NCBI GenBank assembly: GCA_040877415.1
Contig: JBBDNV010000128.1
Location: forward strand, 1 to 64,000
Length of the DNA stretch: 64,000 nucleotides
DNA from: JBBDNV01 sp040877415
GTDB lineage: Bacteria; Planctomycetota; Planctomycetia; Pirellulales; PALSA-1355
Direction: 5' to 3'
Positions 18,457 to 26,546 of the stretch are shown piece after piece. The notes under the pieces are model-generated. The model did not search any database and was not told where the DNA came from. It was given only the letters and a program-made list of their open reading frames with translations. The first letter of the stretch is position 1; the number at the start of each line of letters is the position of its first letter. The position numbers were made by a program, and so were the translations under genes.

Positions 18457-19137
18457 ATGTTTCGCCCTTGGTTGGTGGCCGGCTCGGCGGTGGCTCTGGC
18501 CGTCTCGGTGGCTGCTTCGGCACAAGCGCAGTTTCCGCGCGGGATGCGCTTTCCCGCGTCGTTGCAGGACGTCTTCATGCTGCGCAACGAAGCCGTGCGA
18601 AAGGAGCTCAACGTCAACGACGAGCAGCAGGCGGTGCTTGCCAGTCTGGCGGCAAAGTTGCAGCAGGACGCCTTCGAGATCATTTCCGGATTGCAGGATC
18701 TCACGCCCGAGGAGCAAAAGGAGGCGATGGCCGACGTGATGAAGATGGTCGCCGAAAAGGGCAAGGAAGTGAAGCAACAGGTCGATGGGATCCTGGACAA
18801 AACGCAAATCGAGCGGTTCAAAGAGCTGTCGCTCCAGTCCCGGGGCGCACAGGCGCTCGAGGACGACGAAATGGTCGCCGCTCTCGAAATCACCGACGAG
18901 CAAAAGAAGCAATTGGCCGGCATCCGCGAAGACGGTATGCAGGCCGTCCAGGAGGCGTTTCAAAAATTGCGGGGCGGCGGCAGCGACCAGGGAGACATCC
19001 GCAAGAAGATAATGGAAATGCGCAACCGGTTGTCCGACAAAGCCTTAACGGTGCTCACTCCCGAACAGCGCGAGCAATTCGAGAAAATGAAGGGAGCTAA
19101 ATTCGACTTTCCGGCTGGACGTGGCTTCCCTTTTTAG
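18457..19137 (+). CDS. Secreted Spy/CpxP-like LTxxQ-type protein
   Basis: 226 aa. A clear signal peptide covers residues 1-24 (MFRPWLVAGSAVALAVSVAA, cleavage after AQA). The rest is helical and charged, with two repeats that resemble the LTPEQ/LTxxQ motif of periplasmic Spy/CpxP-type proteins (DLTPEEQKEAM about 85-95; VLTPEQREQFEKMKG near the C-terminus). Such proteins bind unfolded proteins or metal ions in the periplasm, but the planctomycete versions are uncharacterised. GAAGGAG sits about 7 nt upstream of ATG 18457. It follows the DUF1501 gene after 60 bp. Confidence 0.65.
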   Translation: MFRPWLVAGSAVALAVSVAASAQAQFPRGMRFPASLQDVFMLRNEAVRKELNVNDEQQAVLASLAAKLQQDAFEIISGLQDLTPEEQKEAMADVMKMVAEKGKEVKQQVDGILDKTQIERFKELSLQSRGAQALEDDEMVAALEITDEQKKQLAGIREDGMQAVQEAFQKLRGGGSDQGDIRKKIMEMRNRLSDKALTVLTPEQREQFEKMKGAKFDFPAGRGFPF

Positions 19138-19267
19138 AACCGATATTCTATTTTACGAAACACGCCACTTGCCACTCGGGTAGTATTGATATCCCGCGCT
19201 ACCCGACTCTCATGCACAAAGGGATTCCAGCGCACGTTCACTCGAGTAGATTAACCGAGGTGTTAAG

Positions 19268-21085
19268 ATGGGCAAATTTCGGCATCTAGCATTGATTGCG
19301 GCGATTGTCGGCTGCGCTTCGATCTCGATCGCTGCCGACTCTCCGATCGGCAAGAAGATCGACAGTTTTTCGCTGCCCGATTTTCACGGCAACAAGCATT
19401 CGCTGAACGACTACGAGGGAAAGCCGGTGGTCATAGCGTTTGTCGGCACCGAATGTCCCCTGGCGAAGAACTACGCGCCGCGGCTCACGAGCCTGGCGGC
19501 CGAATTCTCGGAAAAGGGCGTGGCCTTCCTGGCCGTTAACGCCAATGTGCAGGATTCCCTGATCGAGGTCGGCAACTATGCCCGGGACTACAAGATCCCC
19601 TTCCCGCTGCTGAAGGACAACAACAACGTCGTGGCCGACACGATGGGCGCGGTGCGCACTCCGGAAGTCTTTCTATTGGACAAGGACCGGGTGGTGCGCT
19701 ACTGGGGCCGCATTGACGATCAATACGGCTTCAAAACCGGCGCCGGCTACGTCAAGCCCAAGCTGAAAGAACGGTACCTCGCTGACGCCATCACCGAGGT
19801 GCTCGCCGGCAAGGAAGTCAGCCGGCCGGAGGTCGCGTCGGTGGGCTGTTTCATCGGCCGCGCCACAAAGACCGAGCCCAAGGGCGAGGTGACCTACTCC
19901 AACCAAATCGCCCGCATCATCCAGAACAACTGCGTGGAATGTCACCGCGCGGGCGAAGTCGCTCCGTTTACGCTTCTGTCGTACGACGACGTGTCGGCCT
20001 GGGCCGATACGATTCGCGAAGTGGTCAGCGAGGGACGCATGCCCCCCTGGTTTGCCGATCCGCGCTTCGGCCACTTTATCAACGACGCCCGGCTGAGCGA
20101 TGAGGACAAACAGCAGATTTTCGCCTGGATCGACAACGGCTGCCCGGAGGGCGATCCGAAAGATCTGCCCGAGCCGCGCAAATTCGTCGAAGGCTGGCAG
20201 ATCGGCAAGCCCGACCAGATCGTCTACATGCGCGACGAACCCTTCGCGGTTCCGGCCGAAGGGGTGGTCGACTATCAGTACTTTTCGGTCGATCCGGGCT
20301 GGACCGAAGACAAGTGGATTGCTGCCACGGAATGCCGCCCCGGCAATCGTTCGGTGGTGCACCACATCATCGCGTTTTTGCAGCCGCCCGGTGACAAGGA
20401 CGTGGGAGATCGCGGTGGGATCGGCGGTTATGCCCCGGGCATGACGCCCAACGTTCCCCCGCCCGGCACGGCGATCTTCGTGCCGGCCGGCTCGAAGCTG
20501 GTCTTCCAGTTGCACTACACGCCCAACGGCGTCGAGCAGACCGATCGCAGCATGGTCGGCATCAAGTTCGCCGATCGCAAGACGGTCAAGCAAATCGTCC
20601 GCGGCGGCCTGGTGGGCGACACCGGCTTCCGGATTCCGGCGGGCGACGCGAACTACGAAGTCACGGCCCGGCACTTGTTCCTCAAAGACACGCTGCTGTT
20701 GAACCTGACGCCCCACATGCACCTGCGCGGCAAGGATTTCAAGTTCGAAGCCGAGTATCCCGACGGTAGGCGCGAAGTGCTGCTCGACGTGCCGAAGTAC
20801 GACTTCAACTGGCAGCTTCGCTACATGCTGGTCGAGCCGAAGCTGATGCCCAAGGGCACCCGGTTGCACTGCACGGCCCACTTCGACAATTCGGCCGACA
20901 ACCAGGCCAATCCCGATCCCACCGACACGGTCACCTTCGGCGATCAGACGTGGAACGAGATGATGTTCGGGTTTTACAGTTCGATCGATCCCAAGCAGGA
21001 TCTGACCCAGGGCCTGGCCGACCGCGGCTCGGGTGACGACAAGGTTGCCGGCCAGACCGCGACCGAAACGACCGCCAAGAACTGA
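19268..21085 (+). CDS. Redoxin / heme / copper-monooxygenase-like fusion
   Basis: 605 aa with a signal peptide (residues 1-22). Domain order: a thioredoxin-fold AhpC/TlpA-like domain (about 25-190) with VGTECPLAKNYAPRL, in which a single Cys replaces the CxxC pair; a c-type cytochrome signature CVECH (residues 222-226) with a candidate distal MPPW motif about 35 residues on; and a C-terminal dopamine beta-hydroxylase-type copper domain (about 310-570) with VVHHIIAFLQPP, QLHYTPNG and TPHMHLRGKDF histidine motifs. The layout fits the 'redoxin domain-containing' planctomycete/acidobacterial family. It is probably periplasmic. Substrate unknown. A strong terminator-like hairpin follows the stop. 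Confidence 0.8.
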   Translation: MGKFRHLALIAAIVGCASISIAADSPIGKKIDSFSLPDFHGNKHSLNDYEGKPVVIAFVGTECPLAKNYAPRLTSLAAEFSEKGVAFLAVNANVQDSLIEVGNYARDYKIPFPLLKDNNNVVADTMGAVRTPEVFLLDKDRVVRYWGRIDDQYGFKTGAGYVKPKLKERYLADAITEVLAGKEVSRPEVASVGCFIGRATKTEPKGEVTYSNQIARIIQNNCVECHRAGEVAPFTLLSYDDVSAWADTIREVVSEGRMPPWFADPRFGHFINDARLSDEDKQQIFAWIDNGCPEGDPKDLPEPRKFVEGWQIGKPDQIVYMRDEPFAVPAEGVVDYQYFSVDPGWTEDKWIAATECRPGNRSVVHHIIAFLQPPGDKDVGDRGGIGGYAPGMTPNVPPPGTAIFVPAGSKLVFQLHYTPNGVEQTDRSMVGIKFADRKTVKQIVRGGLVGDTGFRIPAGDANYEVTARHLFLKDTLLLNLTPHMHLRGKDFKFEAEYPDGRREVLLDVPKYDFNWQLRYMLVEPKLMPKGTRLHCTAHFDNSADNQANPDPTDTVTFGDQTWNEMMFGFYSSIDPKQDLTQGLADRGSGDDKVAGQTATETTAKN

Positions 21086-21114
21086 TCGCTAGGGGGCAAG
21101 GTGATCGTTCTTAC

Positions 21115-21154
21115 GAGAGAGGCCGTCCGGGATTTCGGGCGGCCTCTCTCTTTT
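21115..21154 (+). terminator. Rho-independent terminator
   Basis: A near-perfect stem (GAGAGAGGCCGTCCG at 21115-21129 against CGGGCGGCCTCTCTC at 21136-21150) with a short loop is followed by TTTT. It lies 29 bp after the redoxin-fusion stop codon and fits termination of that transcript. Confidence 0.85.
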
Positions 21155-21275
21155 GCGCTTTCGGAGTCGCAGCTTCGCTTGACCTCCCGAGCGGGGATTT
21201 GTGTTGACTTTTCGCCCAAAATAGGGGCACAATAGCCTTCGGCGACTACTGGAACACGGAATGGAGGCTGGGGAC

Positions 21276-23174
21276 ATGCGATCTATCATGCGCGCTGTTG
21301 CCGTCTTCGCTTGCGTCGCCGTGAGTTTTCTTTACGGCCCCCCACTCGCTCGCGCCACAGAACCCACGTCCGCCGACACGCCCGAACAATTGGTGCGTGC
21401 GGCTCTCGAGTCGGAAGTTACAGGCGCCTCCGACGAGCGAGCGCGACTGCTGGCCGAAGCCCTTGCGCGCGATCCCAACTTCGCGCCGGCCCGCTGGCAC
21501 TCGGGCTTCGTGCGCATCGGCGACGAGTGGATCCAGATCGACGACGTGCCCGGCCGCGTCGGCAACGACCCGCCACTGGCCGTCTATCGCCAGAAGCGCG
21601 ACGCGCTGGTGGACACGGCCGACAATCACCGCGAGCTGGCCCGCTGGTGCCGCAAGAACCGCTTGAACGACGAAGAGCGCGTTCATTGGGCGAAGGTGCT
21701 GGAGTTCAACTCACAAGACGCCGAGGCACTTGCGGCGCTCGGATTGCAACTGTACGAAGGCCGCTTGATGACTCGGGCGCAGATTGAGAAGGCAAAGGTC
21801 GCGGCCGGCGAGCGGATGCGCGCCATGCGCAAGTGGCAGCCGCAACTGCTCAAGTGGCGCGCGGCCATCGAGCGCGGCGTTCCGAAGCGATTGGACGAGG
21901 CGCTGCGCGGCCTGAACGAACTGTCAGATCCCGAAGCCCTCGGGGCCTTGGAAACTGTGTTCGGCATGAGCGCCGACTCAGAAAGAACCAATCGGTTGAA
22001 TTTGCTGTTGATTGAAGTTGCCGATCGGATTCACCACCCCGAGACAACGCAGGTGTTGTTGCGCCGGGCGGTCAATGCCGATTCGACGGACGTGCGTCTG
22101 GCAGCGTGCGAGGCGCTCAAAAGGCGACCGATGCACGCCTACGTGCCGCTGTTGATCGAGGCCATGCCCGGCTCGCTGTCGACGAAATTTCACATTTACA
22201 CGCTGCCCAACGGCACCGTGATGCACGAGCACGAAATCCAGCTCAAGAACCGGCAAGGCACGGTTTCGATCACGTATGACTGGACGATTCATCCGACTGA
22301 TCTGAGAGTGGCATCGGCCATTACTCCGCTGGCACTGGCCGGCGAATTGAACAAGGCCGCGTCCATTGAAGCCGCTGCCCAAACCAGCGAGCAGCCGAAT
22401 GGGCGGCTGCGCGAGCGGCTGCAATTCGTGCTGAAGTACACGACCGGTTTCGAAAGCGCCGACGACCCCGAGCTATGGCTCCGCCAATACAGCGAATACT
22501 ACGGCTGGGGCATGCCCGATCAAGCGAAGAAAGACGTGCGCGTGTATGCCTGGCAATACGAAACTTATTTTCCGCTGCGGTCGCCCGAGGAGCAATCCAG
22601 CTCCAGCGGAACAGGGTTGACGGTCGCCCCGCGCAGCGAAAGTCCTCTGACGAGTCCCGGCTCTCGGCCCGTGTTTACGGCAATCTCGGGACCTGCGCTT
22701 ACGCTTCGCGGCGAGTGCTTTCCGGCCGGAACGACCGTGCTGTCAATCAGCGGTCCGAAACCGATTGAGACCCTAAAGCCGGGCGATCGTGTACTGGCGC
22801 AGGATATCGCCACCGGCGAGCTCGCCTATAAGACCGTGCAACAGCGTACGCTGCGCCGCAGCGTCAAGCTCATGAATATCCGCTGCGGTCCGCGGACGAT
22901 TTCCGCGACCCCAGGACATCCGTTTTGGGTCGTTGGCCACGGCTGGCAAGTGGCAAAACACCTCCAGATCGGCGCGCGTTTGCGCGGACTCGAGGAGGAC
23001 ACGGTGGTCGACAAGATCGAAGAACTTCCACCGCAGGAGGTTTACAACCTGATCGTCAGCGACTTTGCCACCTTTTTTGTTGGCCCCCAGCGGCTGTTCG
23101 TGCACGACGATTCGCTGTTGAGTGAAACTTCGGTCCTGGTGCCGGGGCTCGCCGTGCAAACCGAGGCTCCTTGA
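21276..23174 (+). CDS. Secreted protein with C-terminal Hint (autoprocessing) domain
   Basis: 632 aa. Start at ATG 21276 is favoured by GGAGG at 21263-21267 with an 8-nt spacer (an ATG 15 nt earlier is in frame). A signal peptide (residues 1-about 26, ending ARAT) is followed by a mainly helical region with TPR/HEAT-like character (about 30-470). From Cys481 (ECFPAGTTVLSISG) to about residue 615 there is a Hint-type domain: the N-terminal nucleophile Cys, the block-B ATPGHPFWV, and the C-terminal VYNLIVSDFATFFVGPQRLF followed by VHD. Hint domains cleave peptide bonds or release C-terminal toxins; here only about 15-20 residues follow, so there is no toxin. The C-terminal Asn typical of inteins is not present. 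The next gene overlaps by 4 bp. Confidence 0.75.
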   Translation: MRSIMRAVAVFACVAVSFLYGPPLARATEPTSADTPEQLVRAALESEVTGASDERARLLAEALARDPNFAPARWHSGFVRIGDEWIQIDDVPGRVGNDPPLAVYRQKRDALVDTADNHRELARWCRKNRLNDEERVHWAKVLEFNSQDAEALAALGLQLYEGRLMTRAQIEKAKVAAGERMRAMRKWQPQLLKWRAAIERGVPKRLDEALRGLNELSDPEALGALETVFGMSADSERTNRLNLLLIEVADRIHHPETTQVLLRRAVNADSTDVRLAACEALKRRPMHAYVPLLIEAMPGSLSTKFHIYTLPNGTVMHEHEIQLKNRQGTVSITYDWTIHPTDLRVASAITPLALAGELNKAASIEAAAQTSEQPNGRLRERLQFVLKYTTGFESADDPELWLRQYSEYYGWGMPDQAKKDVRVYAWQYETYFPLRSPEEQSSSSGTGLTVAPRSESPLTSPGSRPVFTAISGPALTLRGECFPAGTTVLSISGPKPIETLKPGDRVLAQDIATGELAYKTVQQRTLRRSVKLMNIRCGPRTISATPGHPFWVVGHGWQVAKHLQIGARLRGLEEDTVVDKIEELPPQEVYNLIVSDFATFFVGPQRLFVHDDSLLSETSVLVPGLAVQTEAP

Positions 23175-24424
23175 AACCGGCCCGCGATTCCATGATCTTC
23201 TTCCGGGCATGCGTCGTCGCTGTAATCGTCTCGCTGGCCGCCGTTGCGCGGGCCGGACAGGGCGACGCGAGGGATGGCGCGGCGCGGCTGCTGGAGATGG
23301 CCGAAAAGAACACGCCGCCGGCCGTCGCCGCGGCCCGCGCCCGGTACGAACAGCTTAAGAAGGCAAATCCCGACGACGCGCGGATCGACTACGTTTACGG
23401 CGTCGCGCTGGTGAACCAGCACCTCTACGGCGAAGCGCTGCCGCTTGTGGCGCGATACCTGGCCCGCCACGCGGACGACGGCAACGCTATCCGCACGAAG
23501 ATCTGGATCGAGCTTCACGATCGCCAATATGCGCCGGCCCTCAAAGACGCCGTCAGCCTGAGCCGGCTATTTCCCAAACGTTCCGGCGCGAAGCCGAATC
23601 CCGATTTCGAAGAGGCCGCGCGTTTCCTGGGAGCGGTTTTCGGCTACCTGGAGCTGGCCAGGCCCGAAGCCGTCGACGAGAAGCTCCGCGCGGCGGGCAA
23701 GAACCAGGTGTTGTCGGCGCTCGGCGATGCGTATCTGAGCCCGTTCGAAGAGGGGCGCCAAAAGGTCTCCGGCCGGCTGGCCGAGCTCGACAAAGAGCAA
23801 AAGGAGAAGCAAGACCAGGCGGCCGAGACGCTTGACGAGCGCCAAGGCAAAGTGAAAGAGGCGATTGCCGACGATCAACAGAAAATCGCCGCGGGCACTG
23901 AGACCATCCAGGCCAGCGCCGAGCAACTGCGCGACGCCCAGCGGCAGTTCGCCGTGCTGAGCACGCAGCTAAATTCGCTCGAAAAGGATCGCGCTCGATT
24001 GAGTGCGCAAATCGTGACGGTCCAAACACAACTGCTCGATCTTCAGAAGGACGTCAAGCTCGATGCCAAACGCAGCCCGACCGTTTCCATCGACACGGCC
24101 GCGAAACTCGCGCAACTGAGCGTGATACTGGCCGGCCTCGACCGACAAGCTTTCGCGATGGACGAGAAGATCCTCGCCCTGCGGACTCAAGCGACCCAAT
24201 TGGGCGCCAAGGGCAACAAGGAATCGCAAACGCTGGCCGCAAACCGGGCCGCGGTCGGGCAGGTCGAGCGGCGCGCCAAGGCGCTGGAAAACCAGGTCCG
24301 CCGGCTCGAGGCCAAACGGCCCGTGCGCCGCGCGCCGACGGCCGAAATGAAGAAGTTTTCCACCTACCTGTCCTTCCCGTTCGAGGAAGAGAAACAGCGC
24401 GTCCTCGGCTGGTTCGAAGAGTAG
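23171..24424 (+). CDS. Secreted helical / coiled-coil protein
   Basis: 417 aa from TTG 23171, overlapping the Hint-protein stop (TTGA); ATG 23192 is an alternative. A signal-like segment (MIFFRACVVAVIVSLAAVARA) covers residues 8-28. Residues about 35-165 look like TPR-type helical repeats (ARARYEQLKKANPDDARIDY). From about 170 onward a long heptad-rich region (KEQKEKQDQAAETLDERQGK, SAEQLRDAQRQFAVLSTQL and so on) predicts coiled coils up to about 390. It ends FPFEEEKQRVLGWFEE. No catalytic motif. Coupling to the Hint protein suggests a shared extracytoplasmic job; the nature of that job is unknown. Confidence 0.65.
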   Translation: MKPARDSMIFFRACVVAVIVSLAAVARAGQGDARDGAARLLEMAEKNTPPAVAAARARYEQLKKANPDDARIDYVYGVALVNQHLYGEALPLVARYLARHADDGNAIRTKIWIELHDRQYAPALKDAVSLSRLFPKRSGAKPNPDFEEAARFLGAVFGYLELARPEAVDEKLRAAGKNQVLSALGDAYLSPFEEGRQKVSGRLAELDKEQKEKQDQAAETLDERQGKVKEAIADDQQKIAAGTETIQASAEQLRDAQRQFAVLSTQLNSLEKDRARLSAQIVTVQTQLLDLQKDVKLDAKRSPTVSIDTAAKLAQLSVILAGLDRQAFAMDEKILALRTQATQLGAKGNKESQTLAANRAAVGQVERRAKALENQVRRLEAKRPVRRAPTAEMKKFSTYLSFPFEEEKQRVLGWFEE

Positions 24425-24607
24425 CGATCTGTCGTTTGTGCTAAACCGCATGCGCGGCGGTGAGCCGCGGCGTTTGCTCACGCCGGCGGCGCGTGTTGCT
24501 TGCTCCGGTGGGGCGGGGTACAGTCAAGGTTTCGGTTGTCACGAGCGGGAAACTCCCGCGCCGAAGTGAATCTTGTTACCGATTTGCCCAGCCTCGCCGT
24601 ACGCTCG

Positions 24608-26503
24608 ATGCCGCCCAGCCGTGCCGTTGGAATCGATTTGGGGACGACCCGCGCCGCCCTGGCTCGCATCGACGAGCCGGCCCGAAGCGCGATGATTCGC
24701 GACGCCCAGGGCGACCTGTTGATTCCCAGCGTCGTATTCTTCGAAGACGACGAGCTGGTTTGCGGCCGCGCCGCCAAACTGGCCGCGGTCGCGCGGCCGG
24801 ACCGGGCGGCGGAGTTCTTCAAACGCGATTTGGGCCAGGCCGCGTACTCTCGGGCCATCGGCGGCGAGCTGCTGTCGGCCGAGCTGATCGAAGCCTGCCT
24901 GCTCAAAAAGCTCGAAGCCGAGTTGGCCGACCAGGGCATTGCAAAACCGGCCGTCGCGCTCTCCATGCCCGCCAGCTTCAATCAAGCACAGCGCCGGGCC
25001 CGGCTCGATGCCGCCAAGATCGCGCGCGTCGAGCTGTTGGGCACGATCAACGACCCGCTGGCCGCGGCCCTGAGCTACGCCGAAAGCCAGGGCTATTTGC
25101 ACCCATCGACGCCCGACAAGCCGGGCTGCCGCGTGCTGGTATTCGACCTGGGCGGCGGCAAGCTGGACGTGGCCATCGTGGAAATCAAGCCGGGCCGGCT
25201 GCGCACCATGGCCGTCGGCGGCAACGCGAAGCTGGGTGGCCGCGATTGGGACCTCCGGCTCGCCGAACATCTGGCCGAGCAGTTTGCCAAGGAATTCGGC
25301 CAGGATCCGCGCCACGACATGACCAGCGTGCGGCGGCTGTTGGAAAGCGCCGAAGAAGCCAAACAATCGCTCTCGGCCCGGCAACAGGCGCGCGTGCAGG
25401 TCGAGCGCGGCAAGAGCGCGGCCGCCATCGTCGTCACGCGGCAGGCCTTCGAGGAGATGACCGCCGACTTGCTCGACGAGGCTGCCGCGATCACCGAAGG
25501 CATCGTGGCCCGGGCCGGAATGGCCTGGCGCGACGTGTCCGGGTTGCTGTTGGTCGGAGCCGCCACGCGGATGCCGATCGTGGCCAAACGGCTCGAAGAG
25601 CTGACCGGGCTGGTGCCGGCTGCCGCCGTCCATGCCGACGAAGCCGTGGCTCGCGGCGCGGCACTGTATGCCGAATGTCTGCTCGCGGCGCGCGAAGGCC
25701 GCCAAACGGACCTGCACGTGGCGATCACCGACCTGACGGTCCATAGCCTGGGCTTGGAGTGGAATGACCCGCGCACCGGACGCGTCGAAAACGTGGTCTT
25801 GATCGCGCGCGGCTCGGAGCTGCCGTGCGGCACCGTCGCCGCAGCCACGACCGACACGGCCGGCCAGTCGTCCCTGGTGATTCAACTCTTGGAGGGCGAA
25901 AGCCGCGCCGCCGACCAGTGCGCGCGAATCGCGCTGTTGACGGTCCGCGATCTGCCCGACGGGCTGCCCAAGGGAACTCAGATCGACGTGCACTATCAAT
26001 TCACCGCCGAGGGCCGGCTGCAAGTGAGAGCCCGGCTGCCGCGGAGCGGACAATCGCTGCCGATCAGCGTGCGGCGCGAACAGGGCTTGACCGAAAGCCA
26101 GATTTCCGATTGGCAACAGCTCATCGCGCGCGGCCAGGGGCTGCGGGCCATCCACGCGCTGTTGCCCGAGCACCGGCGACAGCGCGAGGCCCTGGCGGCG
26201 GCTCAGCCCCCTGGGCCGCGCGCGGCGAGCTCGGCCGGGCCGCCGGCCTTGCCGAACGAGACGCCCGCCGACGAGGAATTTACTCTGGAGACCGGCAGCG
26301 ACGCGACCGCCCGGCGCCTGAAGAAACGCAGAATGACGCCGCGCCGATTGGCCATCATGCTCGGCGGATACGTCGTCTCCGCCTTGGTCGGCACGGCCAT
26401 AGGCTACTATATATTGATGAGGATCGATCCCAGCTACAACTGGTGGCACCTGCGGCTGCCCGGGCTGCGCGACGCGCCGGCCTCGAGCGCCGACGTTCAT
26501 TGA
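24608..26503 (+). CDS. Membrane-anchored Hsp70-like ATPase
   Basis: 631 aa from ATG 24608. The actin-like ATPase is recognisable: phosphate-1 motif GIDLGTT (residues 8-14), phosphate-2 DLGGGKLDV (180-188), and VGAATRMP for the adenosine pocket. In phosphate-2 the canonical Thr (DLGGGTFDV) is Lys185, an unusual change. A substrate-binding beta-sandwich follows, but the helical lid is replaced by a Pro/Ala-rich linker ending in one membrane helix (about 581-602, RRLAIMLGGYVVSALVGTAI) and a short external tail. It could be a membrane-tethered unfoldase or scaffold. It lies 43 bp upstream of a soluble paralogue, so they are probably co-expressed. Confidence 0.8.
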   Translation: MPPSRAVGIDLGTTRAALARIDEPARSAMIRDAQGDLLIPSVVFFEDDELVCGRAAKLAAVARPDRAAEFFKRDLGQAAYSRAIGGELLSAELIEACLLKKLEAELADQGIAKPAVALSMPASFNQAQRRARLDAAKIARVELLGTINDPLAAALSYAESQGYLHPSTPDKPGCRVLVFDLGGGKLDVAIVEIKPGRLRTMAVGGNAKLGGRDWDLRLAEHLAEQFAKEFGQDPRHDMTSVRRLLESAEEAKQSLSARQQARVQVERGKSAAAIVVTRQAFEEMTADLLDEAAAITEGIVARAGMAWRDVSGLLLVGAATRMPIVAKRLEELTGLVPAAAVHADEAVARGAALYAECLLAAREGRQTDLHVAITDLTVHSLGLEWNDPRTGRVENVVLIARGSELPCGTVAAATTDTAGQSSLVIQLLEGESRAADQCARIALLTVRDLPDGLPKGTQIDVHYQFTAEGRLQVRARLPRSGQSLPISVRREQGLTESQISDWQQLIARGQGLRAIHALLPEHRRQREALAAAQPPGPRAASSAGPPALPNETPADEEFTLETGSDATARRLKKRRMTPRRLAIMLGGYVVSALVGTAIGYYILMRIDPSYNWWHLRLPGLRDAPASSADVH

Positions 26504-26546
26504 CCCGCGCAAGCTCTCAAGCGCCAAGGCCCTTCGTTGGACCGAT

